Shown: positions 17,094 to 27,362 of the stretch, piece by piece
Layout: every line of letters starts with the position of its first letter
Numbering within the stretch: position 1 is the stretch's first letter
Assembly: GCA_001931535.1 (NCBI GenBank)
Contig: CP016211.1
Coordinates: 434,001 to 498,000 of the forward strand
Source of the DNA: Minicystis rosea
GTDB lineage: Bacteria > Myxococcota_A > Polyangia > Polyangiales > Polyangiaceae
Reading direction: 5' to 3'
DNA length: 64,000 bases
The notes under the pieces: generated by a model
What the model saw: the letters and a program-made list of their open reading frames with translations, nothing else
Databases searched by the model: none
What the model was told of the DNA's origin: nothing
Program-made: the position numbers and the translations under genes

Positions 17094-19204
17094 GGCAGCG
17101 CTCCGGAGAGGGCCGCGGAGGCGGCGAAGGAGAGCTTGTCGAGCACGGCGAGGGAGAGCGATCGCGCCTTCGAGCGACGCGCGTTGTTGGCGAGGTTGTC
17201 GTCGAGGAGCACGCGGTGATCCGGATCGATCACCGCGCCCACGAGCCGGCTCTTGCCATGCCATGGCAGGCGCGCCGCGCTCTCGGCTGCGTCCCAACGG
17301 ACCCGTTGCACGGTGCCGTCGGCGCTGATCAAATCGACGTCGACGGGGAAGCGCAGCGTGCCGATGCGGCGCACCAGCGCGCTGCCGCGGTATGCGCCGG
17401 GCGTGCTCTTCTCCGCGCCGATCCCGTGCGCGCCGTCGTCGGGCTCGGAGAGGACATCGGAGACCACGTAGTCGACGCCGCCGCGCTCGAACAAGGCGAC
17501 GCGGAGCTGCTCGGCCGCGTCCTCGCCGACGACCTCGCGCACCGCTTGCAGGAGGTCGGCGGGCCGCGGGTGCTCGAAGCGATAGCGGCGCGCATAGCGA
17601 CCCACGGCGCGGTGGATGGTGTCCGCGCCGTAGACGTTGGCGAGCGTGTTCATGATCGTCGCCGTGCGGCTGTACACGAGCGCGCCGTAGTCGGAGCCGC
17701 TGGCGAACGCGGGCGCGGGCTGCGCGACGGGCGCATTGCCCTGCACGCCCGCCGATGCGTAGCGCTGCACGGCGGGGAGGCCGATGCTGAGACCGAGGCC
17801 CGCGAACGCGGAGGCGCGCGGGTGCCACGCTTCCATGCTCTCGCTCTCGGCGTACGAGTTGATGCCTTCGTCGAGGAACGGATACGCGTTCTCGTTGGTG
17901 GCGACGAGGCCGTAGAACCACTGATGGCCGAGCTCGTGAATGGTCACGATGTCGACGAGCCGCGCGCCCGTCGCGCCATCGAACCAGTAGCCGCCGGTGG
18001 TGATGAGCGTCGGATACTCCATGCCACCCGACTCTTCGGCGCCGGCGGGCGGGTGCACGACGGTGAGCGTCGGATAGGGATAACGCCCGTACGCTTTGCC
18101 GAAATGCTCGAGCCCGAAGCGGACGGCTTCGAGCTCCGCGTCGGCGACGCGATCGTACGAAGGCGGGTAGAGCACGCGCACGGCGACGCCGTCGTCGGTG
18201 CGCAGCGTCCGCTCGCGGAACTGATCCCACGCGGTGAAGGCGAAGTCGTGCACGTCCGCCTGCACGAAGCGTCGCTGCACGCGGCCGCCCGCGCGCGTCT
18301 CGCTCGTTTGCACGCCGGTGGCGCCGACGATCATGACGTCGGGCGTGTCGATGGTGACGTCGTAGGTGCCGAAGTCGGCGTAGAACTCGGAGAGGCGATG
18401 AAAAGGAAAGTGCGCCCAGCGGCCGTCGGGCTCGAGGCGCGCGAGCTTGGGGAACCACTGCGCGACCATGCTGTAGCCGCCGAAGTGGCCCGTGCGGAAG
18501 AGCAGCGCGGGCAGGTGCGACTCGAACGCGACGTCGATGTCGATCGCGTCCCCCGGCGCCACCGCGCGCGGCAACGGCACGCGGATGTCGGTCTCGTCTT
18601 CGGGATCGCCGGGCGAGGTCTTGTCGGCGCCGGGCCAGAGATCGTCGCCGCCCGCGAGGGCGAAGCGCTTCACCACGATCGATCCATGCGCGGAGAGCTG
18701 TCCGGCGCCGCGGAAATCACCGGCGGGGAAGCGCATGAAGTACGTGCGATCGGTCTTGAAGGCGTTGAGATAGAGGTGCAGCCAGATCTCGCTCTGCGGG
18801 ACGCGCGAGGCGTTGCGCCAGTGGATCTTCCCCTCCGCCGTGACGGTGTGGCGGACCGGATCGAGCGACGCGCGGAGCGTGTAGTCGGCGACGGGCGCCG
18901 CGTGTGTGGCCATCGCGGCGTCGTCGTCGTAGCGCGCACCGATGGGCTCCGCGGCGGGATGCGTGTTGGCGAGCGATGGTGCGCGTGCGGCCGGCTCATG
19001 CGTGTCGACGAGCGACGGCGCGCGTGGGGCCGGCTCGCGGGCGCTCGGCGCAGGCTCGGCGATCGACGGCGCGGGCTGCGCCGTGGGGGCGAGGCTCGGC
19101 GCCGGCGGGGCTATGCCGGGAGGAGCGGACGCGGCGCGCGCGGCGGCCAAGGAGGCGAGCCAGGCGAGGCCGAGGCCGGCGGCGATCTCGAGGGAGCGGC
19201 GCAC
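17090..19204 (-). CDS. M1 family zinc metallopeptidase, exported
   Basis: A 704-aa gluzincin aminopeptidase. Residues 1-25 form a signal peptide, followed by a Pro/Ala linker with near-repeats (RAPSLVDTHEPA and RAPSLANTHPA, about 60-85). The catalytic domain shows the exopeptidase motif GGMEYP near 393-398 and the zinc site HELGHQWF at 423-430 with the third ligand Glu446 in LDEG (HExxH-x18-E). The N-terminal beta-saddle of M1 enzymes precedes it (TVTAEGKIHWRNAS region). It starts at GTG 19204. The full M1 C-terminal helical domain is reduced. It would release N-terminal residues from peptides outside the cytoplasm. It is coupled to the membrane protein gene that follows. Confidence 0.88.
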   Translation of the reverse strand: MRRSLEIAAGLGLAWLASLAAARAASAPPGIAPPAPSLAPTAQPAPSIAEPAPSAREPAPRAPSLVDTHEPAARAPSLANTHPAAEPIGARYDDDAAMATHAAPVADYTLRASLDPVRHTVTAEGKIHWRNASRVPQSEIWLHLYLNAFKTDRTYFMRFPAGDFRGAGQLSAHGSIVVKRFALAGGDDLWPGADKTSPGDPEDETDIRVPLPRAVAPGDAIDIDVAFESHLPALLFRTGHFGGYSMVAQWFPKLARLEPDGRWAHFPFHRLSEFYADFGTYDVTIDTPDVMIVGATGVQTSETRAGGRVQRRFVQADVHDFAFTAWDQFRERTLRTDDGVAVRVLYPPSYDRVADAELEAVRFGLEHFGKAYGRYPYPTLTVVHPPAGAEESGGMEYPTLITTGGYWFDGATGARLVDIVTIHELGHQWFYGLVATNENAYPFLDEGINSYAESESMEAWHPRASAFAGLGLSIGLPAVQRYASAGVQGNAPVAQPAPAFASGSDYGALVYSRTATIMNTLANVYGADTIHRAVGRYARRYRFEHPRPADLLQAVREVVGEDAAEQLRVALFERGGVDYVVSDVLSEPDDGAHGIGAEKSTPGAYRGSALVRRIGTLRFPVDVDLISADGTVQRVRWDAAESAARLPWHGKSRLVGAVIDPDHRVLLDDNLANNARRSKARSLSLAVLDKLSFAASAALSGALP

Positions 19205-19256
19205 GGGCGGCGAGGGTAGCGCGCCCGTGCGCGATCAGAGGGTAAAAGGCACTGCC

Positions 19257-19284
19257 AAAAGACGAGCAGCCGCGCTCGTCTTTT
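19257..19284. terminator. Rho-independent terminator, symmetric
   Basis: AAAAGACGAGC-agccgc-GCTCGTCTTTT has an 11-bp perfect stem (7 bp G/C-containing plus an A/T stretch) and a 6-nt loop. On the minus strand it follows the gene at 19349-20620 by 65 nt, with a T-run at the 3' side. The symmetry means it would also stop plus-strand transcripts. Confidence 0.8.
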
Positions 19285-19348
19285 GACGAGGCCGTCGCGG
19301 CCGGATTGCGTTCGACGCCGACGGCCGAGCGCGCTCGAGGTACGGCGC

Positions 19349-20620
19349 TCAGCGGCGGCGCGGGGCGGGGACCTCGAGCTCGATGACGCCTTGTTGCCTC
19401 AGCTCGAACATGATGCGGAGGGCTTCCAGCTCGGGCATCGACGAGACGTCGAGCACCTCTTCGACCGACATCGAGCCGTCGATGAACGAGAGGAGGAAGC
19501 CGGCCCGATGATCGAGCGAGAGAAAGCGCATCTCCTCCGGCGGCATGGCCACGCGGGGGACGCTGCGGCGGCCGCCCAGGCTCCCGAGATACTTCTCGCC
19601 GAGGAGCTCGCGGCAGCTGTCGGCCGTGCGCTTGGCGCCCGTGTGATCGGGGTCGCTGATGAGCACGCTCTCCGCGAGCACCAGCGCGCCGCCGTAGTTC
19701 TTCGCCTCGAAGCGCTGCTGCATCTCGCGCACTTGATCGATCACCGAGTTCGGCGACTCGTCGATCGGCGTGGGCGCCATGTCGAGCGAGACGGGGCCGA
19801 GATCGATGGCGACCGGGGTGATGCGATCGGTCGCCTCGAACACGGGCTCGGGCTGGCGAAGGAGGCGGAGGCCGCCGGAGCTCGTGGTGCGGCGCTCGCG
19901 CGGCGGGGGAATGGTCGGCGGCGTCATCCGCGGCGCGAGCTCGCGCGCAGGCGGCTTGCTGGACTGCCGCGCGAGCGCGCCGGCGCGATGACCCACGAGG
20001 ATGGCCGGCGGCGGGCTCTCGGGCGCGTCGGGCGCGTCGAGCGACTCGAGGCCCGCGAGGGGATCCTCTTCGTCCGGAGGCGGCGGAGGGACGCTCGGCG
20101 CGCGCGGGACCGGCGCTCCCGGGATCACGGGCGCGCCGCGACCGGCGAGCGAGGCTGCAGGGCGAAACCCACCGCTCCGCGCCGGCGGCTTCATCGGCAG
20201 GGGAGGCACGAGGCGCGGCGAAGGGGGCGCCTTCGAGGTGCGCGACGGCAAGCTCTCGGGCGCCGGCGGATCGACGACGGGGAGGAGCAGCTCGTGCTCC
20301 GTGGCCATCACCAAGCCGAACCGCGCGGCCGGCGATTCGGACGCGCTCTTCATCGCGCCCGGGCTCCGCGGATCCAGCGGACGGCCCGTCGGCGTCTTGC
20401 GATCGTGGCTCGTGGGATCATCGAGCTCGCTGAGCTCCATCATCGACTGCACGTAGTCGGGATGAGGGACGGGCGGCTGCACCGTGTCGCGCTTGTCGAG
20501 CGGGACCCGGAGCGCGTTGGGATCGAGGGCCGGAGGCAGGCCCTCGTCCTTGCCCTCTTCGAGATCGAAATCCCACAGAGACTCGAAGCTCGTGCTGTCG
20601 TGCGGACGATCCGACGCCAT
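19349..20620 (-). CDS. Unknown protein with disordered N-terminus, TPR-like helices and C-terminal winged-helix-like module
   Basis: A 423-aa cytoplasmic protein. The first 250 residues are Pro/Ser/Asp-rich and probably disordered, with acidic patches (PDDEEDPLAGLESLD). Residues about 300-350 are helical with TPR character (QQRFEAKNYGGALVLAESVL). The C-terminal module (about 365-415) reads HRAGFLLSFIDGSMSVEEVL and ends RQQGVIELE. The same pattern occurs at the N-terminus of the J-domain protein in this locus. The module resembles small winged-helix domains found in myxobacterial and Geobacter regulatory proteins. It lies 40 nt downstream of dnaK on the same strand and ends in a strong terminator, so it is the last gene of that unit. 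Function unknown. Confidence 0.72.
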   Translation of the reverse strand: MASDRPHDSTSFESLWDFDLEEGKDEGLPPALDPNALRVPLDKRDTVQPPVPHPDYVQSMMELSELDDPTSHDRKTPTGRPLDPRSPGAMKSASESPAARFGLVMATEHELLLPVVDPPAPESLPSRTSKAPPSPRLVPPLPMKPPARSGGFRPAASLAGRGAPVIPGAPVPRAPSVPPPPPDEEDPLAGLESLDAPDAPESPPPAILVGHRAGALARQSSKPPARELAPRMTPPTIPPPRERRTTSSGGLRLLRQPEPVFEATDRITPVAIDLGPVSLDMAPTPIDESPNSVIDQVREMQQRFEAKNYGGALVLAESVLISDPDHTGAKRTADSCRELLGEKYLGSLGGRRSVPRVAMPPEEMRFLSLDHRAGFLLSFIDGSMSVEEVLDVSSMPELEALRIMFELRQQGVIELEVPAPRRR

Positions 20621-20660
20621 GGCTACACTTCGTCGCGCGGGGAGGAGAGCTCGGGCCCCC

Positions 20661-22490
<1,830 letters not shown>

Positions 22491-22578
22491 TCAGCCGGTG
22501 CTCCTGCTCGCGGTTGGGGTCTCTCTGGGCGCGGGACGCCGGGCCCGAGGGTGACGAGGTTCGGTGCGACAGCGCATC

Positions 22579-24078
22579 CTAGCTCACCTTGCCGTCCTTC
22601 GGCGCATTCGTCGCGGCCGCGGCCGCGGCCCGCACCTGCGCGGCCATGGCCTGAACTCTCTGGTTACCGGGATCCAACTCCAGGGCGCGGTCCAGCTCAC
22701 CGTTGCAGCTCTTCTCGAGCCCCGCGGCGAGGTACGCCCGGGCCAGCGTGACGCGAAACTCCGGTGATTTGGGCGCGAGCTCGACGGCCTTGCGCGCGAA
22801 ATCGACGGACCTCCGGACGTTCGCCGACGAGCGCAGCGTGGTGTAGGCCACGCGCTCGTGGGCGATGGCGTCCTCCGGCCGGCCCATGCAGACCTTCGAG
22901 TAACTCAAGGCCGCCTCGGCCCAACGCTCTTGACCCTCTTCGTAGACGGCCTGCTTCCAATAGCCGTCCGCGAGGGCCGCGGCCGCGAGCTTCATGGCCT
23001 CGTGGCACGTGGCCTGGACCTTCGGATCGTCGGGCTCGAGCGAGGCCGCGATGCGGAACGCGTTGGCCGCGCCCGCGTAGTCGCGCCGGTCGAGCGCCTC
23101 CCGGCCCGTCTCGATGTAGCGCTGGACCTGGGCGCGTTTGGCCTCGGCGACGGCGGCTTCGTGCCGGAGGCGCAGGGCCTCGGCGGCGCGCGCGGCGATG
23201 GCCGGATCCATCTCGGGCCGTCGCGGCGGGGCCGCAGCGGTCGGCGCGGGCGCCGGCCCCGGACGGCGGGCCGCGCCCGCGCCGCCCATGAGCTTGCGGG
23301 CCAGCGCTTCCTTGCGCATGCGCAACATCTCGTCGGACGAGGGACCCGGTGAAGAAGGCTGCGGCGCAGGCGCGCTCGCGGGCGGCGGGCCTGCGGCCGC
23401 GACCGCAGCGGCGGCCGCCTTTTGCACGGCCTCCTGCACGGCGGCGACCTCGCGCTGCGTCTGCTCGAGCATCGCCGACATGGCTCGGTTCTGATGCGTC
23501 GTGGAGAGGTACTCGTCGTACTCCTGGCGCCGCTTGGCGTTGGAGAGCACGTCGTGCGCGAGCGTGAGGCGCGCGAAGATGGCCTCGATCTTCGCCTTGA
23601 ACGAGCCGAGGTTCTTGCGGAAGTACTTGTCCGGGTGAAACTCGGGCGCGAGCGCGTAGTACGCGTTCTTCACCTGCTTCTTGTCGCCCTGCGCGTCGAC
23701 GCCGAGGAGATCGTAGTAGGTGGCGTCGTCGAGGCGGCCGAAGAGATCGAGGATGCGCCGCTTCTTCTCGAGATCGAGATCGACGGGCTCGTCGAGCTCC
23801 GGCGGATCGTGGGGAGAGCGCGTGCGCTCGGGGGCCTTAGGCCGGTCCACGCTCGGCGGCGGCGCGGGAGCGCGAGCATCGACGACGAAGTCGATGGCGC
23901 CGGCGTGGGCCAGCCGATCGAGCGTGGCGGCGACCTGCACCGGGGTCATGCCGCTGACGAAGACGAGATCGTTCTCGCTGAGCGTCGCGTCGATCTGCGA
24001 TGCGAGGAACGACTCGGCGGGTGTCAGCGGGAGCGACGCGAGGTTCTGCTCCGAAATGAGCCGGGGAACGCGGGCCAT
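22579..24078 (-). CDS. J-domain protein with N-terminal winged-helix-like module and C-terminal TPR repeats
   Basis: A 499-aa co-chaperone-like protein. Residues 15-67 (LPLTPAESFLASQIDATLSE to AGAIDFV) form a small module also seen in the protein on the other side of dnaK. A Pro-rich linker leads to the J domain (about 118-185) with YYDLLGVDAQGDKKQVKNAY and the HPD triplet at 148-150, needed to stimulate Hsp70. An Ala/Pro/Gln-rich hinge follows, then TPR-like helices (about 320-490). It lacks the Gly/Phe and zinc regions of DnaJ, so it is a class C J protein. ATG at 24078; the longer open frame upstream is a shadow. It likely recruits the neighbouring DnaK to partners bound by the TPR or N-terminal module. 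Confidence 0.85.
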   Translation of the reverse strand: MARVPRLISEQNLASLPLTPAESFLASQIDATLSENDLVFVSGMTPVQVAATLDRLAHAGAIDFVVDARAPAPPPSVDRPKAPERTRSPHDPPELDEPVDLDLEKKRRILDLFGRLDDATYYDLLGVDAQGDKKQVKNAYYALAPEFHPDKYFRKNLGSFKAKIEAIFARLTLAHDVLSNAKRRQEYDEYLSTTHQNRAMSAMLEQTQREVAAVQEAVQKAAAAAVAAAGPPPASAPAPQPSSPGPSSDEMLRMRKEALARKLMGGAGAARRPGPAPAPTAAAPPRRPEMDPAIAARAAEALRLRHEAAVAEAKRAQVQRYIETGREALDRRDYAGAANAFRIAASLEPDDPKVQATCHEAMKLAAAALADGYWKQAVYEEGQERWAEAALSYSKVCMGRPEDAIAHERVAYTTLRSSANVRRSVDFARKAVELAPKSPEFRVTLARAYLAAGLEKSCNGELDRALELDPGNQRVQAMAAQVRAAAAAATNAPKDGKVS

Positions 24079-24136
24079 ACGATGTTTGTGCGCGCTCTGC
24101 ACGCGCAGCGCGAGTCTATCGGGATTTGCCGGACTG

Positions 24137-25093
24137 TCACAACGAAACGATGGACGCGTCGATCGGCGCCGCATCCTCGGCGCGATGCGGAGGCGTGAAG
24201 AGTCCCAGCCAGGCCTCGGGAAGCACGCGAATGCGCGCGTCGAGCTCGGCGGCGATGCGCTCCACGAGGGCCGGCTCACCGGCGCGACCGGCCGGGAGAT
24301 CGTCGGTCTCGACACGGGTGATGCGGACACGGCCTTCCGGCGCGCATGTGCCCACGATGACCTCCGCGCGCCGCGCGAGGGCGATGCGGGCCGCGCCGAG
24401 GGGAATGTCGGCGAGCGCCCCGAAGAGCGGCGCGCGCGCACAGGGAACGCGGCCCGGTAGATCGACGAGGAACCCGACCGCGCGCCCGGCGCGCAGCTCG
24501 CGCACGATCGCGGCCGCCGCGCCGGGGCGCCCGCGGTAGATGGATCGCACGCCTCGCGGCGCGCGGAGGCGATCGTAGAGCGCGGTGAACCGAGGATCGT
24601 AGCTCTCGCGGGCGACCGTCGCGACGGGGAAGCCTTCCTCGGCGAGCAGCGCCGCCATGCGCTCCCACGATCCGAGGTGCGCGGAGATGAAGACGACGCC
24701 GCGGCCACACGCGAGCGCGTCGCGGAAGACGCGCGCGCCGTCGGGATCGAGCGCGAGCGTGCGCGCGGCGCGCTCGTGCGGATCGAGCAGCGCGAGCGTA
24801 TCGGCCAGCGTTTCGCCGGCGCGCACGAAGGCGCCGCGCACGCGCGCGGTGGGCACGGGCTCGCCGAGGCCGGCGACGAGGCGCGCCTCGCAGAGCGCGC
24901 GCTCGCGGGACAGGAGCCGGCAGGCGAGGGCGCCGATCGCGCGACACAGGTGCGCGACGATGCGCCTCGGGAGCCGCACGATGACGGCGATCGCCGCGAT
25001 CGCGAGGGCGTGGATGACGTCGTTCTTGAGGCGCTGGCGACGTGTCCAGTCGGCGCCGAGACGCAGATCGCGTGCGTCTCCCGCAGGCGTCAT
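24137..25093 (-). CDS. Lysophospholipid acyltransferase family protein (LpxL/HtrB-like)
   Basis: A 318-aa protein of the lipid A late-acyltransferase family. The catalytic H-x4-E motif is in FISAHLGSWERMA near residue 145, followed by a GRAVGFLVDLPGR segment near 215 and IPLGAARIALARRA near 240, the expected order for this family. An N-terminal hydrophobic helix (HALAIAAIAVIVRLP, about 28-42) would anchor it to the inner face of the membrane. ATG at 25093 overlaps the stop of the preceding lipoprotein gene (ATGA). It is the fourth gene of an ECF-sigma operon, suggesting envelope modification under stress control. The acyl donor and the acceptor, lipid A or another lipid, cannot be told. Confidence 0.8.
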   Translation of the reverse strand: MTPAGDARDLRLGADWTRRQRLKNDVIHALAIAAIAVIVRLPRRIVAHLCRAIGALACRLLSRERALCEARLVAGLGEPVPTARVRGAFVRAGETLADTLALLDPHERAARTLALDPDGARVFRDALACGRGVVFISAHLGSWERMAALLAEEGFPVATVARESYDPRFTALYDRLRAPRGVRSIYRGRPGAAAAIVRELRAGRAVGFLVDLPGRVPCARAPLFGALADIPLGAARIALARRAEVIVGTCAPEGRVRITRVETDDLPAGRAGEPALVERIAAELDARIRVLPEAWLGLFTPPHRAEDAAPIDASIVSL

Positions 25094-25668
25094 CCGCCGC
25101 CGCCGTCGAGCGCGTGATCGATGACCCGATCCTGGATCTTGATGGCCGTCTCGAAGGACTCGATGGCGCGCGCCTTGGCGTCTGCCGCGCCGGCCTTGTC
25201 GCCGGCGGCTTCGAGCGCCTTGGCGCGGCGCTCGTGCACGACGCCCGCGATCTCGAAGAGGTGCCCGCGGAAGTGCGTCGGGCGCGAGGCGAGCTCGAGG
25301 CCTTGATCCACGTCGCGCTGCGCGGCCGTGTAATCGCCGGCTTTGCTGCGCAGATCTGCGAGCCGCGCGAGCGTATCGGCCAGCACCTCGGCGGCCTCGG
25401 GCGCCATCGTGCCCGAGGAAGGCTTGGGCCGCGGGCCGCGGATGAGCGCTTCGAGCGCGGTCACGGCGCGGGCTTGATCGCCTTGATCCTCGGCGATGTC
25501 GGCCTCGTGGTGCGCGGCGCGCGCCTTCGAGAGGAACGCGAGCAGCGCGGGATCGACCACGGGCTCGCCGGCGCACGCGCACTCGTGGCTCGCCGCCGGA
25601 GACGCCTCCTTGGCGCAGCCGGCGAGCGCGAGCGCGAGGACGGCGAGCGCGGCCGAGCGGCGGATCAT
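25090..25668 (-). CDS. Small lipoprotein with helical (TPR-like) body
   Basis: A 192-aa lipoprotein. ATG at 25668 overlaps the stop of the upstream anti-sigma-like gene (ATGA), so I prefer it to the in-frame GTG 12 nt earlier. The signal ends at lipobox ALAGC; the mature N-terminus has two more cysteines (HECACAGEP). The rest is an all-helical series (LARLADLRSKAGDYTAAQRD, then KALEAAGDKAGAADAKAR) that reads like TPR pairs. It is the third of four overlapping genes beginning with an ECF sigma factor, so it may belong to an envelope-stress response. No enzyme motif is visible. Confidence 0.75.
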   Translation of the reverse strand: MIRRSAALAVLALALAGCAKEASPAASHECACAGEPVVDPALLAFLSKARAAHHEADIAEDQGDQARAVTALEALIRGPRPKPSSGTMAPEAAEVLADTLARLADLRSKAGDYTAAQRDVDQGLELASRPTHFRGHLFEIAGVVHERRAKALEAAGDKAGAADAKARAIESFETAIKIQDRVIDHALDGGGG

Positions 25669-26423
25669 CGGACCCCCCACGCGGCGAAGCGGTTCTTGCG
25701 CAGATCGGAGGCGCGGGCCGCGGCGATGCGATCGATGCGCGCCGACTCCTCACCGCTGCGTGGGAAGGGCGTGGCCGCATCGAAGAGATCCTGCGTCGAC
25801 CGCGCGCGGATGAGCGTGGCCGAGGGATCGACTCCGCGAGGGGCGAGCCTCATCTGCCCGACGAGCAACGCGAAGCCGGCCGCGAGCGCCGTCACGCTGG
25901 CGAGGGCGGCCATGGTGACGGGCGCGATGCGCCGACCCGCTCGACGATCGTGAAGCCGATCGACACGCGGCGGTGTCGCCGTGCGCGCGATCGCGGCCTC
26001 GACCAGCGCTTCGTTCTTCGCCGGATCGAGCGCCTTCGGGGCCACGGCGACGCGAAGCTGATGCAGCACCGCGGCCTCGTCGCTCCATGGCTTTTCACCT
26101 TCGAGCTCGGCGCGCAGGCGCTCGGCGGCGTCGCGCTCGATGCGCGTCGTCGCGCTCTCGTCGCCCAGCGCGCGCGCGAGGATGGCATCGAGATCGCCGC
26201 CGTCCAACGCGTCGGGCGCGAACGCCGCGCGCAGATCCGCCGCGAGCGGTGCGTCGCTGCGATCAAGGCCGGCTCGTCCGGCCTGGGGTTTGGGGCCGCT
26301 TGCGGCCCCAAGGTGATCGAGCGCAGCGCGCAGCGCCTCGGCCTCGGCGAGCTCTTCCGCCGACGGCGGCGCCTCGTCGTCGTGCTCCGCCGCGGGCGGC
26401 ACCAGCCGGAGCTTGCGTTCCAT
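25665..26423 (-). CDS. Probable anti-sigma factor with one membrane span
   Basis: A 252-aa protein whose ATG (26423) shares one base with the stop of the ECF sigma gene (TGATG), with GGAGGA 6 nt before it. Residues 1-150 are helical and soluble, with acidic heptads (PPSAEELAEAEALRAALDHL). A Lys/Arg-rich stretch precedes a single membrane span (VTMAALASVTALAAGFALLV, about 165-187), with a C-terminal periplasmic part. The H-x3-C-x2-C zinc motif of ZAS anti-sigma factors is absent. The role is inferred from genetic linkage and topology: a membrane protein translated right after its sigma factor is the usual anti-sigma arrangement. Confidence 0.68.
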   Translation of the reverse strand: MERKLRLVPPAAEHDDEAPPSAEELAEAEALRAALDHLGAASGPKPQAGRAGLDRSDAPLAADLRAAFAPDALDGGDLDAILARALGDESATTRIERDAAERLRAELEGEKPWSDEAAVLHQLRVAVAPKALDPAKNEALVEAAIARTATPPRVDRLHDRRAGRRIAPVTMAALASVTALAAGFALLVGQMRLAPRGVDPSATLIRARSTQDLFDAATPFPRSGEESARIDRIAAARASDLRKNRFAAWGVR

Positions 26424-27202
26424 CACGACTCCTCCTTGGCGCCACGGGCCTCGCCCGTCGACCCATCATGACCGAGCCCACCCGCGAGCGCCTTCTTCAG
26501 CGACGTCATGGCTCGGTGGAGCACCACATCGAACGTGGCCACGCTCACGCCCAGCGTGGCGGCCACCTCTTCGCGCGATCGCTCTTCGAGCACGCGCAGC
26601 CGGATCGCCGAGGCATACCGGGGATTCAGCTTCGAGAGCGCGCCCTCCACGCGCGCGCGGGCGTCGGCGAGATCGCGTTTGGTCGAGAGCTCCACCTCGC
26701 CGTTCGCGGACGGATCGCGCTCGGCCGCGTCGATCTCGCGCTCCAAATCATCGGGCTCGTAGAGCGCCTCGCGCTTGCGTGCCCGCAGAATGTCGAGCGC
26801 GATCCGGAGCGCCACCACGCGCAGCCACGGGTAGACGCCCGCGTTCTGCCACTCGAACTGGTGGAACCGCTCGACCACGCGCGCGTACGTCTCGGCCAGC
26901 GCGTCCTGCGCGGACGCCTCCGAGCCGAGGCGCGGCAGCAGCACCGCGCGGTAGAGCGAGGGCCCGTGCCGTCGCAGGATCTGCCCGAGCGCCGCGCGAT
27001 CGCCGGCATGCGCGCGCTCGCAGAGCGCACGTTCGGCGTCGAGATCGGTCCGGGCGACGGCCACGGGCGGCACGATAACCGGAGACGGGCCGGACCGCAC
27101 CGGCCGCGGACGGGAGGGCTCGCCCTCACCATCCCCGAGGGTCGCGAGCAGCCACGCCGGCGGAAGAAAGCCGGGCAACAGGCCGGGACGGGGAAGTGCC
27201 AT
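26423..27202 (-). CDS. ECF RNA polymerase sigma factor
   Basis: A 259-aa sigma-70 family ECF regulator. Region 2 spans about residues 50-125 (ALGQILRRHGPSLYRAVLLP, then EWQNAGVYPWLRVVALRIAL); region 4 is C-terminal, with the helix-turn-helix RSREEVAATLGVSVATFDVV near 215. ATG at 27202 is the first start that leaves a clean N-terminus; an open frame reaching 27403 would overlap the divergent GTPase gene. It is longer than a minimal ECF factor because of a Pro-rich N-terminal extension (residues 1-40). It heads an operon of four overlapping genes: sigma, probable anti-sigma, lipoprotein and acyltransferase. Autoregulation from the 160-nt divergent region is likely but no consensus is identifiable. 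Confidence 0.85.
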   Translation of the reverse strand: MALPRPGLLPGFLPPAWLLATLGDGEGEPSRPRPVRSGPSPVIVPPVAVARTDLDAERALCERAHAGDRAALGQILRRHGPSLYRAVLLPRLGSEASAQDALAETYARVVERFHQFEWQNAGVYPWLRVVALRIALDILRARKREALYEPDDLEREIDAAERDPSANGEVELSTKRDLADARARVEGALSKLNPRYASAIRLRVLEERSREEVAATLGVSVATFDVVLHRAMTSLKKALAGGLGHDGSTGEARGAKEES

Positions 27203-27362
27203 CGCATGCACGTGGGGAGAACGCACGGCATTGCCCGACCTTACGGCCGCGATGGCCGCGATGGCCGCCTCGTGACGCGCGTCGTCGGAAGACCGCGCGC
27301 CGGACCGGATGCACCAAAAAGCGGTCCCCTCGGCGATTGGTGATATCGTCCGGGCCTCCCCG

